DNA from: Takashimella koratensis
Taxonomy: Eukaryota; Basidiomycota; Tremellomycetes; Trichosporonales; Tetragoniomycetaceae
Reading direction: 5' to 3'
NCBI GenBank assembly: GCA_003116875.1
Contig: BCKT01000007.1
Coordinates: forward strand, 1,080,820 to 1,144,819
DNA length: 64,000 nucleotides
Shown here: piece after piece, positions 32,248-43,595 of the stretch
Position numbering within the stretch: position 1 is the first letter of the stretch
How the letters are laid out: every line of letters begins with the position of its first letter
The notes under the pieces: generated by a model
What the model saw: the letters and a program-made list of their open reading frames with translations, nothing else
Told to the model about the DNA's origin: nothing
Databases searched by the model: none
Program-made: the position numbers and the translations under genes

Positions 32248-32651
32248 CGTGCTTTTGATAATGAGTTGTGTAAAAGGCGACTGAAAAGTTGCCAGTGGCT
32301 TAGGCCTAAAGGAAACACCTGTGATTTGAACTCTTAATAATCAGCGTGTGGATGAGAGCTTTTGTAGAAGATGTACAAGACAGTAGTGACACCCAGATTC
32401 GCTTTTGACTCTGTTTCATCTCATTTCATTGTCACATCTCACATCGCATTCGTTAACGTAGACGCCACGCCGCCACTTCTTGACTTTTAACACAATCTCA
32501 AACCTAACACTATCTTGTCGAGTCATAGTTCACACTAAATCACGTCGCGTATGACGCGAAAGGGAGAAGCAAGGTTTTCGTAAGTTGAGTCGCTGAGTGG
32601 CCTCGTTGGGAAACGTGGCCCGTCTGTGCTGTAGGATAGAACGCAACTCGT
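32248..32651. other. Convergent spacer, S12 hydrolase / PHS1
   Basis: About 400 bp between two 3' ends facing each other. AT-richer than its surroundings. No gene was seen. Confidence 0.55.
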
Positions 32652-34135
32652 TTAGAGCTTCTTGTTCGCACCGCCGACGGTCTTGCCTTTGCCAAAGAAT
32701 TTGCGACGCTGGACAAGCATGTGCGAGAAGAGGACGTAAAGAGCTGAGGAGGATTGATCAGTGGCCACTTTCTTCTTGGCTCGAGACGCGCAGACAGGAC
32801 AACCAACTCACCAGGCCACCAGAGTACGAAGAGGAACAGCCTCGCGAAATCAATTACCGTCCACTGTGCTTTATTCGAAGTCGCAACCTTGGCTTTGACC
32901 CCCGCCTGAGCCATTCGCCAGAGCACCCCTCGCCCAAGAGTCGTCTTGACGAGGACGTCGCGGATGCTAGTCGGCATGTGTGTGAGGATCCAAGAGAGCG
33001 GGGAGAGAGAGGCGAGCGAGGTCGGGAGGAAAGGGAGGTTGGAGAATGGTGGGAGAGTGGAGAATGCCAAGAAGGCTTCAGAACCGGCTCCCAGCGGATA
33101 GAGAGGGATGAAAGTGTTGTAGCTGGTAAAGAGGGAATGTACGTTAGTGACGTGCGCCAAGTAGAGATAGTCGAGTCGACAGCGAGGAAAGTCGAGATGG
33201 GAGGGAAATGGAACGGGAGGTGTACCGAGCAGGACAGGGGTTGAGAAGCTCGACTCACCGGAGCCAGTTGAGCGCGTAGACGTCAATACCGAGGATGGAG
33301 AGCGCATAGAAAGCGTAACGAATAACTTCAGTGACAGACCATGCAAAGAGCATGGTGGTGAATAACGGGTTTTCGTGGGTCTGTGGTTCAATATGATCAG
33401 TAAAGGACCCTTGCACCTTACTATCCAACACATCGCCTCATCACCGCGCTTGCTGACTCACCGAGGGAACAGCCTCGACTACACCCCAAACTGCGTAGAG
33501 CCTGCTGAACACCTGCGCCAGGACCGTCGGGACCGGACTCCTCACCCACCCCACGGCGGAATGCACAACCTCGAGGACCGCCAGGGACTGAGTGTACTTT
33601 GTCCACCAACCGAGATTGGCGTGGTCGTATCCGCCCCGCAAGTGGTCGAGAGCCTTACTGGCGAGTGCCGGAAGCGCAGACGAGGGCTTGTTTGCGGAGT
33701 ATGAGAGGAGACGGGAGAGGAAGGTAGGTGAGAGAGGGGCAGAAGAAGATGGGTGGAACATGGAGGAGACGGTGAGGACTAGGAGGTTGAGCCAGAGAAG
33801 GCAGGAGACGACGTTGTATGCCAAAAGGTAGATCTTGATAGGCGTCAAGCGGGACTTGGATCCGGGTGTCGAGTCGGCTAGGTTAGAAGAAATCAGCTCA
33901 TGTCAGATATAAGGGATCTGGTTTAACGCTTGATTAGTTGGTGTCAAACAGAGATGTGATGTGGGGCTGGATACTTGAATCTCTCGAATGTGGAGGGCAG
34001 AGAGACGTATCCCCGACAGGGGAAAGAGCGGCGAGGATGGCAGAAAAGTTGTAGCAGAATCAAATCTCGACTTGACTCACCTCGTCGCGAAGGTGCAGAG
34101 CCCTTGTCGCCCTTCTTGAGTTCAGTAGTCGCCAT
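32652..34135 (-). CDS. PHS1: Very-long-chain 3-hydroxyacyl-CoA dehydratase (HACD / PTPLA family)
   Basis: Phs1 is an ER membrane enzyme that removes water from 3-hydroxyacyl-CoA in the third step of very-long-chain fatty-acid elongation, feeding sphingolipid synthesis. It starts MATTELKKGDKGSAPSRRG at ATG 34133-34135, followed by the first membrane span (IYLLAYNVVSCLLWLNLLVL). Then come the family signature THENPLFTTMLFAWSVTEVIRYAFYAL, joined to YALNWLR, and the catalytic region YNTFIPLYPLGAGSEAF with its Tyr and Glu. The C-terminus, after the last membrane span, reads MLVQRRKFFGKGKTV and ends ANKKL, with a Lys pair that could act in ER retention. Five or six exons. It contains an extra loop of about 30 residues (SPLSPTFLSR and surroundings). 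Divergent from IST1. Confidence 0.93.
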
Positions 34136-34424
34136 CGTGGCTGGTACAGTGATAATCGCAATCAGATGGTGGTTGCAAAGACAAACGAAGTGGAGAGAAA
34201 CGAAGATGAATGACGGCGATGATGAATGAATCTCGGTCGTGTTGACATATCTCGTGCTTGGGTTTCTAATGCCCCTGGGGGGATTTGTAATCGTCATTAG
34301 AGTTGAATCGAACCGGGGCTAATCGGAGCCTTGGCCAGCTTGGAGGATAACCGTAACCGGAAGTTGGTCGTCAGATGTTGTCGGATCGCATCCGTACTCT
34401 ACCTCATCTCGCCAGTCGCGCATC
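34136..34424. promoter_or_regulatory. Divergent promoter, PHS1 / IST1
   Basis: A compact 289-bp interval between start codons on opposite strands, so the two genes probably share regulatory DNA. No specific factor site was recognised. Confidence 0.5.
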
Positions 34425-35868
34425 ATGGTCCCCTGGAATCCTGCCCGGGCAAAGGTCAGCTACTCTCCTCCCACTTTATCGCTCCTATCAACTCTTCCAC
34501 TCGCCTCCATTTCTCTTTCTCCCATCTCGGCCCTACTCCCTCTGCTCCCGTCTCCCTTCTCCATCACGTACAACTTGCTCAACCCGCTTTAGGTCCAAAT
34601 CAAACTCTCCATTCAGCGCCTTCGTACACTCCAAGAAAAGCGCTTGGCACTTGCCAAGAAATCCAGACGTGAGATTGCCGACTTACTCACCAAAGGTCGG
34701 ACAGAGACTGCCAAGCTCCGAACCGAAGGGTTGATTCAGGACGATATCTATGTCGAGCTGTTGGAGTTGCTTGAGGTGAGTCAAGGTTGGGTTTTGGCTG
34801 TTTGTTCGGCCCGAGATGTCAAGGAACTTGATATGATAGCAAAGAGATGGAAGAGGTATTTGAGCAGCTAAGTCGGGAGGGGAAGAGAGTTGAGAGAACT
34901 GAGAGAGCTGAGAGAACTGAGAGAGCTGAGAGAGCTGAGAGAGCTGAGAGAGCCGAGAGAGCTAACTCAACCCAGTTGTATTGCGAGAAACTACAAGCTC
35001 GTTTCAACCTCCTCGATGCCTCGGTGTGAGTGCCTTGTCCAATCTATTTTCCCACCTTGTCCCAATAATAGCTAGGCTGCGGTTGTTCTCCCCCAACCAT
35101 CTCCCAGCTACTTTCAGTACTGATTTGTCCAGGGGGACCGAACCTGACCCAACGATCGCGGACGCCGTGAGCGCCGTCGTCTACGCTGCACCCCGAACCG
35201 AACTTAAAGAGCTTCAAGTTTTACGCGAGATCTTGATGCACAAGGTGAGTCCAAACCTAAGTTTTTAATACTTCTCCTCATCCAACCTGGGCCAACACTG
35301 TGGCTCTGTATACCCAATTCTTCCGACTCATATAGGGTAAAATATCCACCTGCTGATTCCTCTCCTACTCCAGTTTGGGCGAGCGTTCTCTCTTACGCTC
35401 CTACCTGACCAACCACCACCTGAATCTGTCCCTTCTCGCGTCGCTTCCAAACTCGCCCTCTTCACTCCCCCACACGAGCTGGTCGACGCGTACCTTGCCG
35501 AGATCGCAAAGGCTTATGGGGTACCGTACCTCGCTGCGCTATCTCCTGGGACTGCGGAGGCGAGCGTGGATGTGACTGGAGAAGGTGACGGCGATGGCGA
35601 TGAGGGAGGTGAAGGAGGGGAAGAGGATGGGGCTGGTGGAGGTGACGGTGGGGGTGGGAAGAAGGATGTTGAGAATGAGAAAGAGAAAGAAGCCGAAGGG
35701 AAGAAGTCCACAATTGCTACGGTGGACACCAAAGATACAGCCGGAAAGACCGCGGCAGCTCCTACAGCAGCCCCCGCGCCAGCTCCAGCAGCTGCACCGG
35801 CTCCAGCCAAACTCAGTGCAGACGAAGAGCTGGCGCAACGTTTTGAGCGACTTAAAAACTTGCGGTAG
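34425..35868 (+). CDS. IST1: IST1, ESCRT-III-associated regulator of Vps4
   Basis: Ist1 binds Vps4 and Did2 and modulates membrane scission at endosomes. Five exons (34425-34454, 34593-34775, 34976-35025, 35133-35244, 35374-35868) sum to 289 codons plus stop. The IST1 helical domain is clear: VQIKLSIQRLRTLQEKRLAL, KKSRREIADLLTKGRTETAK, GLIQDDIYVELLELLE, spliced to LYCEKLQARFNLLDAS, then IADAVSAVVYAAPRTELKEL and LREILMHK. After about residue 190 the tail is acidic/Gly-rich, then Ala/Pro-rich. It ends in a helix (DEELAQRFERLKNLR) that resembles a MIM-type Vps4-binding motif. Intron 1 has a GTCAGC donor. Intron 2 holds a 9-bp minisatellite. Confidence 0.93.
34890..34962. repeat. 9-bp minisatellite in an intron of IST1
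   Basis: Eight consecutive 9-bp units of GAGAGAGCT type (variants GAGAGAACT and GAGAGAGCC) lie in the second IST1 intron, directly before its branch site (GCTAAC) and acceptor (CAACCCAG, exon from 34976). Because the unit is a multiple of three and lacks stops, it simulates an Arg/Glu/Leu-repeat protein. The flanking IST1 domain shows it is spliced out. Confidence 0.9.
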
Positions 35869-36079
35869 TCGCTGGATCCCTGGTGTTGGTCTCGTCGATA
35901 AGTGTCTCCGTTATCAATATTGCCCCATAGTGCTAGTTGTCATGCATACATAATCATTAGATGCGTACAGAGTATAGTCTCTCACTTCCCCTTGATTGTT
36001 CCTCTCCATCCCTTTCCTTGAGCTATACCCGCGACTCTCTGACCGCTCTGTTATTTTCAAAAACCTGCAACCTGGATAC

Positions 36080-37531
36080 TCACGCCTGGCCCTCTTCACG
36101 CTCCACTTCCGCCCCATTCTCCCAGACGACCACCCTCTTGCCCCCCGTCTCCACCCTCACCGCTTTTTCCCAGTACTCTGACCTCACACGACCTTCTGCG
36201 TCACCAGGGGTAAGGACGACGCCGTTCAGGCTTGTGTAGAGTGGGATGGGCGGGGAGGCGTTGAGCAAAGCCTGGAAGGAGAGGTAGATGAGTAGAGAAG
36301 AGCCGACGCGGGGGGCTGTTCCGAGTGAACAAAAGGTTGAGAGTAGTCAGCGATGCCAAATGAATGATTGAGGTCGATATAACGTACTGATAGGACCTGT
36401 CAAAGCCGGTGCGAGATGTATATGTTGTCTAGCCATCTTGGACAACCCTTCGTTTTCTATTTCTCAATCAGTGACTAGTCCTCTTTATTTCAAACATGCT
36501 TTGCCCACGCTCAACTCGTAATCCACTCACTGAGCACACCCCACAATTCCCATTTGGTCCCATGCACGATCAACCCGGCCCGTCGGCGTCCTTCTTCGTC
36601 ATCAGGTACAAGTTCGAGATGAGATGTGGATTCGAGTGCGATTGAGTGACCTTGGGTAGCGCGGATGAACCATTCCGGCGAAGGGGATGAAACCGCTGCA
36701 GAGGTGGAAGACGGTGTTTCCGACTCAGACGGGAGTGAAGGGTGGATTTGTGAGTCGGTCTTTGGTCGTGGAACGGAGACGAGAGGGAGTTCGACCCATT
36801 CCGGTGCAGTCGGAGCAGCAGCTACAGAGCTCTTTGTCTCCCCTTTTCCATGTACACTCTCCGGTGCTTGTGCTTCGCTTGCCTCCGTCACAGTCGAGAT
36901 CGCAGTCTTTTGAATGGCGGCACGAACATTATCAATCTCCGCTGCGTCTTTCTCAACTTTTGCGTTTTGTTGCAGACCTTGACCCTCTCTCTGTTCTCCT
37001 TCGGTTCCTTTGGGCTTGCCATGAGCCTCGGGCGCTTGTGGGTGGATCTTCCCTCCCCGCCCCTTGCCACCACCTCCGCCTCGACCTTTCCCACCTCCCT
37101 TGGTCGGTCTCTTGGGACGAGGAAGTGACGGATCGTACCCCCAAAACAACTCGAATCGCTGTTTCGCATTGTCTCGAACCAACCGCTCGACAGTGGTTTC
37201 GTCGATTCCCTTCAACTTTGGTCTTGCGAGCTGTTCAAGAACCCGATACCCGAAGTAAGAGAGCTGTCAGCTACTTCCAAATTCCTTGGAGCCCTTTTGA
37301 AACAGTCTGGAAGGTATATGAAGCAGTCACAAGACATGCTCGTTATAGGGAAAGTTTGAAACGACAGATCCCACATCCTCGTGTTCCTATCCCTCATCAA
37401 CTTACCACATCTTTGAGCCGCAAAAACCCATCGGACCGAATCGCGAGACCTTCTTTCTCCGCCCCGTGTCGAAGGATGTACGCCAAAGTCTTGGACGCCG
37501 CTACGTCTGGATTATCAGGCGGTCTCGGCAT
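36080..37531 (-). CDS. TPT1: tRNA 2'-phosphotransferase with a long internal insertion
   Basis: Tpt1 removes the 2'-phosphate left at the splice junction of ligated tRNA, using NAD+. From ATG 37529-37531 it reads MPRPPDNPDVAASKTLAYIL, then RHGAEKEGLAIRSDGFLRLKDV. A splice leads to LARPKLKGIDETTVERLVRD, then KQRFELFWGYDPS. The NAD-binding part follows: WFIRATQGHSIALES (the RxxQGHS motif), later GLSKMARQHIHLAP (the conserved HIHLA), and VGSSLLIYLSFQALL to the end. Between FELFWGYDPS and WFIRATQGHS, where most relatives have only a few residues, sit about 125 residues rich in Gly/Lys, then Ser/Pro/Glu. Divergent from FIP1. Confidence 0.92.
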
Positions 37532-37869
37532 CTCACCGAGTTGAGTGAACAGTGAGTGAGTGAGTGAGTGAGTGAGTGAGTGGTGAGCCCAAACGGTGAA
37601 TGCGAGTCGAATACCCGGCGGCGGTTGTCAACATTTTCTTCAGTCCTATCCAATGTGTCGTTTATTATTTGTGCCACCCATATAAACACCACCACCCACC
37701 TCGACCTTGAATTTCCCTCTTGGCCGTCAACGATCGCATCCCCATCCACCTCTAACGGACCCCTTTCCATCTCCTCAACGGGTCCGACACCTCTCTCCCC
37801 ACCTCTCCACCTCTCTCTCCTTCTGACCCAACTCTACATACACCCCAGAACACGCCATACCCCCGCATT
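37532..37869. promoter_or_regulatory. Divergent promoter, TPT1 / FIP1, with a GAGT microsatellite
   Basis: A 338-bp shared promoter between head-to-head genes. At about 37550-37582 it carries a (GAGT)n microsatellite of roughly eight units, directly upstream of the TPT1 start. The FIP1 side is strongly pyrimidine-rich. Confidence 0.65.
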
Positions 37870-40759
37870 ATGGAGATTGACGACGACGACGCTTTTCTCT
37901 ACGGAGACGCACCAGAGCCGGTCGTCGCGCCTCCTCCGGCTGCTGCTTCGTCTTCTACGACCGATGCGGGACCTGCCAGTGTCAGCGCGTCTATGGCCGC
38001 GTACGTTTCTCCCCTCTTCACTACCTTCTCTTCCCCTTTCCTATCTCTCTTGCTCTCTTCTGCCATCGCGCGTGTCCACTCTCCCTTTCCACCTTGACTC
38101 CTTGCATTCCATATCTCGTGCTTGCGACCCACCTAGCTAACCTTGCAATACCAGCTCGCTCGCGGCATACGGGATTGACCCAACTACCGCTGTCGTTGAA
38201 GAGGCGCCAGAAGACGGAGGAGTCGAAGAAGAGCCCGAGGATGAGGACGAGGACAGCGACGAAGACAGCGACGATGATGTCAAGCTGGTGTTTACAGGTG
38301 CAGGTCAGCGATTGGATTTACGGTGAGTGCGGTCTTCATCTATCCATTGGGGAAGAGGGTGGTTTCCTGTGTTTGCTTGGGAGAGGAGCACGACTGCTCT
38401 TGGGGGTTCGTTTGGATTCGACTAACGCCGTGATGTAGGAAACCGCAACAGCAGCAGTCCAATGTCATCGGTATTGGCAAATGGGCACATACCGCTACGT
38501 CCACCGCACCTGCTGCTGCTTCCCCAACCCCCAAACTCTCAACACCTAGCAAACGTGAGTCTACAGTCTGCACCTACTCTCCCGATACTCCCTTCTCTCT
38601 CGTTAATCTCTCTGTCACTGACACATCTTCCCTCCCTCAGCTACGCCCACTCCCGACGTGTTGACAGACTACCAACCCGCCGCACGACCGGGCACTGCAG
38701 TCAACCCGCCTATCCCCCCCTCTGGCGACTCTGGGACACCCACTACGCTCCAACCCACTCTACCTCCCTCTCTCACCTCCGCACCTGGCTCCGTCCCCTC
38801 CGGCGCTCCAGGGATCGTCTCTCTCCCTCACTCCTCACTCCCTCCTGTCGGGGTAGCAGATACGACTGCCCCGATCGACCCGACTCTCCCGAGCGGGATC
38901 ATCCCATCCTCCGGGCAATCAGTATACGACCTCGACCTCGCGCAGTTTGAAGGGTCCGGACAACCCTGGAGAAGACCAGGAAGCGAGGTCTCGGCTTACT
39001 TCAATTATGGGTTTGACGAGGTTTCTTGGCCAAAGTTTTTGAGGTTCAGGAATGAGATGGAGCAAGGTCGTGCTGCGATGGTAAGTGCCGTGATTTGATT
39101 TGAGCGTTTGGGACTGGTGATAGAGAGACTTGTTTCTTTTGTGGACGCTTCAAGCTACATGAGCTCGAGGTCGTGCTGACGAGGTTGGTGCAGATGAATA
39201 TGCAGCCAATGGGTCCGATCCCTGCTGAACTCGTCAATATGCTCAACATGCCGATGGCTGGGTTCAACGCACAGGCTCAAGCTCAGATGCAGCAGATGAT
39301 GATGGGTGGGATGGGCGGGATGCCTGGGATGCCTGGGATGGGCGGGATGCAGGGTGTACCAGGGATGGACCCGGGGATGATGCCGTTTGGGATGGGGCCG
39401 CAAGGTCCGGGCCAGATGGGTCCAGGAGGGCCAGGAGGGGCAGGGCAGGGGCAGGGGCAGATGGGGATGGGAATGGGGATGGGGAACCAGAATCAGAACC
39501 AGAACCAGAACCGAGGTCAACAACATCCACAACAAGGAATGGGGATGCAGCCGCAGGGTAAGTGGGAGGCGATGAGGCGATGAGGCGATGGAGTGTCGCT
39601 GACGAGACCAGGGAATGGACGAATGTCAACGCCACAGGAGAGCCAGGGAGACGACGTCAAGCCCGACTTGGACGACGGGGTGAGTCTGATTATATACCAA
39701 AAGATACAAAGAGGAAGGTGCTGACGAGAGATGGGAAATTGGTGGGTAGCTCAATGGTGGAGAGAATGGGATGAACCAGATGCAGATGCAGGGGTTCCAG
39801 CAGGGTCGAGGGGGGATGCCGATGCGTGGTGCGATGGCGAATCGGGGGATGCCAGCGTTTCGAGGCCGGGGCGGTGGTGAGTGAACACATTGCGTCTTGC
39901 GCTTGTTTCTTACGAGACGCTGTTATTTCTGTGCATCTTGCATAGGTCTATTGCTAATATCTTCGCAGCACCGCTTGGACCTCGTGGGGTAGGAATGGTC
40001 CCTGGACCGGGCCTTGGTGGACTCGGAGCTGGAATCCCACCCAAGGGCCCCAAAGCTGGCCGGTTCCGCGACAAAGACCGAGTTGTCGATTCTGCCGCTG
40101 GTGGCGCTAGCCTCGACTATGGCGGGAGCGGCGATGGTCGGGAGTCGGTGGATACAGGTGACGATATGGGGAATCATCGTGATCGATCGCGCAGTCCGGA
40201 CTCGGGAAGCGATTATAGGGAACGCAGTGAGCGCAGTGAGCGACGAGAGGATGGCAGGGAGAAAGGAAGGGATAAAGAGAGGGAGAGGGAGAGGGAGAGG
40301 AGGAGAGGGTATGAGGATGAGTATAGTGAGGGCGAATACGATTCGAGGGAGAGTAGGCGGGATAGAGAGAGGGACAGGGAGAGAGAGAGGGAGAGAGAGA
40401 GGGAGAGAGAGAGGGATAGAGATAGTGAGAGAGATAGCGAGAGGGAACGAGGTGGAGAGAAGGATAGGTCTAGAGGAGAAAAACGAGAGAAAGAAAAGAG
40501 AAAAAGAGACGATGGGACGTCTAGTGCAGGTTTGGGACCCGGGGGTTGGGAAGAGGAAGAGGAAGAACCTCATGAGGAACGTAGATCGTCCAGGTGAGTT
40601 TAAGGGGGACTTGATCTTTGATAAAAGATAAAAAGAAAAAGAAACAAGAGGGAAGAAGGAAAGAAGCTGATATTCGTTATTTGACGCGAAATCAGGCGGA
40701 AACGATCGACGAGTGTGGAAGAGGAACGGACACGCACGACGCGGTCGAAACGGCGTTGA
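37870..40759 (+). CDS. FIP1: FIP1, subunit of the cleavage and polyadenylation factor
   Basis: Fip1 tethers poly(A) polymerase to the pre-mRNA 3' processing complex. It starts MEIDDDDAFLYGD. An acidic segment (EEEPEDEDEDSDEDSDDDVK) is followed by LVFTGAGQRLDLR. The Fip1 signature comes later: YDLDLAQFEGSGQPWRRPGS, then SAYFNYGFDEVSWPKFLRF. Beyond it is a long Met/Gly/Gln-rich region and then an Arg/Glu/Asp/Ser tail (RERERERERERDRD-type repeats, about 40200-40500). The last exon is short and ends EEERTRTTRSKRR at 40759. Such a tail is known from metazoan FIP1L1 but not from the short yeast Fip1. About eight exons. The purine-only repeat encoding the tail is a possible site of length change. 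Confidence 0.9.
40262..40460. repeat. GA-rich purine tract encoding the FIP1 RE/RD tail
   Basis: About 200 bp almost free of pyrimidines on the + strand, built from imperfect GAGAGAGGGA units. It is translated as alternating Arg-Glu/Arg-Asp in FIP1. Confidence 0.8.
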
Positions 40760-42463
40760 TTGAGACAAGTGCATGTAGTTTGGGCAATGGGAAGAGAAGG
40801 AGGTGATGTAGAGCGTTGGGAGGGGATTGGGTGAGAGGGGGTAAAAAGGTAGAGGAAGACGTCTTTGTCGACGTAGGAGTGCAGGATACTTGTATGCATT
40901 GAAGATAAAAGTCATTGATATCGAGTTGCTCAATGCTCACGCTGTCAACTCTTGCCCCTCGGAAGAAGCATTCGAAAGAGGCAGAGTAGTCGTGTCGATA
41001 TGATTGGGCTTTTGGTGTCTGTTGAACAGGCTTGAAGAGTGCTCAACCCACGTGCAGTGCCTATGGTTACTGCTCGTACCTCGCTGCGGCGATGAGGGTC
41101 GGACACCGCTTCGGTGACTACGGGCAGGGCAGAGAGTGGGGAGTGGAGAGTGGAGAGTGGAGAGTGGGGAGTGGGGTAGAGATAGAGGAGGGGATGGGAT
41201 GGGCTGGTGACAGTTGTCAGATCGCGTGCGCCCCCGTTCCTCGGTGCCTCGTGGAGCCGGTATTCCTCTCATCCTGAATCCTACTCGCAGACTTGCAAAG
41301 TACCATGAATACCTGAGGATCAATGATAGCCTGTGGATCTTGTCTCGCCCCCAATCCCAACCCTAGCAGTGCCGCAGGAAGCGGCAGGAAGCGAGAAGCG
41401 AGACCTGAATCAAGAAGACCTGGTCAGATTTTTGTTCTACTGAAGGGATTTACGTCATGGATCCCGAGCTAGTCTTTGCTTGGCTGCGTTCCGGTCCGGT
41501 AATTTACCGCGAATGGCGAAGACGGGGGGTAATGGGAGAGGGGTGAGGTAAGTGATGGAGAGCAGCGGCGAGGGACTAGGGACGGACGAAGCGAGGTAGC
41601 GAGGTATGCGGAGGAAGAGGGGGCGAGGGGACTACTGTATGAGGGGAGGGGAGGTAAGTGAGGAACCGGTTGTGCATATGAAGTCAGAGTGACGGCTTGA
41701 TTTCCCTTGCCGCGGCGGTGACATCCATTGTCCTCACCACGCACACACACACACACACAAACACACACACAGACTACTCCATCACCATCACCGCGCACCT
41801 ACCACGCACCCACAAATCCATCCATCCATCCATCCATCCATCTACATAAACTCCATCATCCTCTTTCCCCAATCCCCATCCTCTTCCTCCTCACCATCGT
41901 ATCTCGTGTCTCCAGCATCCATCGCCGCTTCCCATACCGCTTAGCACGAGCCGACCGACCGACCAGCCTACGCCGAAATCGACCACACACACGACCCACG
42001 TGGCGAACCCTGTACTGTCCTCGTGACCTCACCCTTTGCACCCAAGAGGCCAGCGAGATTTTAGTGCGCGTCACTGGACGTTGAAAGAGCACACCACCGG
42101 TCCTCACTCCTCACTCCTCACTCCTCACTCCTCACTCCGGTGTCTCACACATCCCACCTCTTTCATCTCTCCTCGACGCCGCCGCTCCAACCAAGCAAGC
42201 AACCACCAGCACGACTCGACTCCATTTACTTCCACAATTCCCGTCGCGACTACAACCACCACCTCCAGCGGGATAACGACTTGACTTCCTTTCTCCTCTT
42301 TGCAACTTCGCTACTCTTTCATCACTCTCACAACCACTCAACACCCTCCTGGTCGCATCCACACAACTACTCCACTCGACGACCCAACACACCGAGCTAC
42401 GCGCCCTTCGCCGCCGCTTTCCAACCCCGCCACCCAGTCCCTTACCCAACCCAGCCCACCACC
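40760..42463. other. 1.7-kb gene-free stretch with several short tandem repeats
   Basis: No supported gene. It contains imperfect GGAGAGT units at about 41130-41180, a (CA)n tract with one interruption at about 41741-41771, (ATCC)n at 41817-41842, and five 7-bp CTCACTC units at about 42105-42136. The right part is a long pyrimidine-rich leader for the next gene and may contain unrecognised 5' UTR exons. Confidence 0.6.
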
Positions 42464-42958
42464 ATGTCTACGCACGCAACGACCCCTGCGCAGCCCATCC
42501 CTTCTGAGCGCCGAGCCTCGGCCACTTCCCCCCCTCTCGACCCTTCTCGCCTTAACCAACAACCTGCTCCTCTCCCACCGGTGACCTCTCCTACCTCTCC
42601 TCTCTCCACCAACGCCAACACCACCGCCGAACCCACCTCCAACCCCCTGTCCGCCTCCACCTCCACCTCTGTTCCCTTGCGGTCCCCTACCGACCCGGAC
42701 TCGGCGTACCTCGATACCGGAGCGCCCGTGGAACCCCCTTCCCACCCTACAGTCGCAGAGACCGGCGCGCTCTCCCCAAGCAGCGTTGACGGCGGACCGG
42801 GCCCAGGCCCAAGTTCCGGCCAACTCCCGAGGAGAGAAAGTGACACCAAGAGGGAGATTATCAAACTCAGCAGTTTTGGTGGTGAAGGGTTGACAATCAA
42901 ACCACCTGTACCGCTCGAGGATGCGGTGGAGAACGCGATCGAGGATGAGGGAAAGTGA
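42464..42958 (+). CDS. Small Pro/Ser/Thr-rich protein, unrecognised
   Basis: 164-aa single-exon protein, starting at the ATG at 42464 in an ACCATG context. Almost all of it is predicted disordered (Pro, Ser and Thr dominate). Only the last 40 residues look constrained: TKREIIKLSSFGGEGLTIKP, followed by PVPLEDAVENAIEDEGK. A long pyrimidine-rich leader precedes it. No family was recognised. Codon use and start context favour a real gene. Confidence 0.5.
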   Translation: MSTHATTPAQPIPSERRASATSPPLDPSRLNQQPAPLPPVTSPTSPLSTNANTTAEPTSNPLSASTSTSVPLRSPTDPDSAYLDTGAPVEPPSHPTVAETGALSPSSVDGGPGPGPSSGQLPRRESDTKREIIKLSSFGGEGLTIKPPVPLEDAVENAIEDEGK

Positions 42959-43595
42959 AGGAAAACAAGCGGGGAAAGAAGCAAGTGGGACGAGAGTATG
43001 AGGAGGGAAGAAAGAGTCGAACGGAAGAGAATGATCATTGTGAAGTAGCGTGGGAACGAGTAAAGTCAATGTACTATAGTCATTTGCACCGACCATCTCT
43101 TCCCTCCCTCTCCCTCTACCTCTCATCAGCTCTATCTACCTCCCTGCGTTCTGGACATACATCTCCTTCATCACCGCAACCACACCCGCTATGGGTAATC
43201 CTTGTTCGATTCTCTTCCACCTCTCCCAAACAAGCACATAGCCAACACCTCGCCTCTTTATGCATGTACTATAGTGTGTCATACCCCCGTGCACCCATGT
43301 ACACAGCTTGGGCCTACCTTGTTACCGCGGTCAGAGAGCGGCCAGAGCGACACCTACGACAACCGCGAGCAAAGTGTGGCGTAGATAAGCACGTGGAGTA
43401 TCGGCTCTCGCTGTCCCCCGCTCGGGGTTTAGGAGATCATGTCATCGGTTGTCTGCTTCTGGTTCCTCGTTGCTTACGCTTCCGCGGCAAAGTGACGATA
43501 ATCTAGATCTTGTCGCTGCCGGGGACTGACTTATCTTGCTTACTGTCCATCACTCATCTCAACCCACCTTCTAACCTCTACCATCTACCATCCAC
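42959..43595. other. Spacer before the fructosamine kinase gene
   Basis: About 640 bp. Open frames at 42955-43506 are low complexity and probably not coding. It holds the 3' end of one gene and the promoter of the next. Confidence 0.45.

Noticed and set aside
34300..34330. tRNA B-box (GGTTCGATTC on the minus strand)
   Set aside because: The flanking bases do not form a T stem or acceptor stem, so no tRNA was called.
34847..35029. Protein of Arg-Glu-Leu / Thr-Glu-Arg-Ala repeats
   Set aside because: It lies in an intron of IST1; the flanking exons join to a standard IST1 domain and the total length is a multiple of three.
39923..40933. 336-codon minus-strand gene opposite the FIP1 tail
   Set aside because: It is the complement of the GA-rich tract and reads as Ser/Leu/Pro/Phe repeats without any recognisable domain.
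41741..41771. CRISPR-like or other structured repeat
   Set aside because: Simple CA microsatellite; nothing in the window resembles direct repeats with unique spacers.
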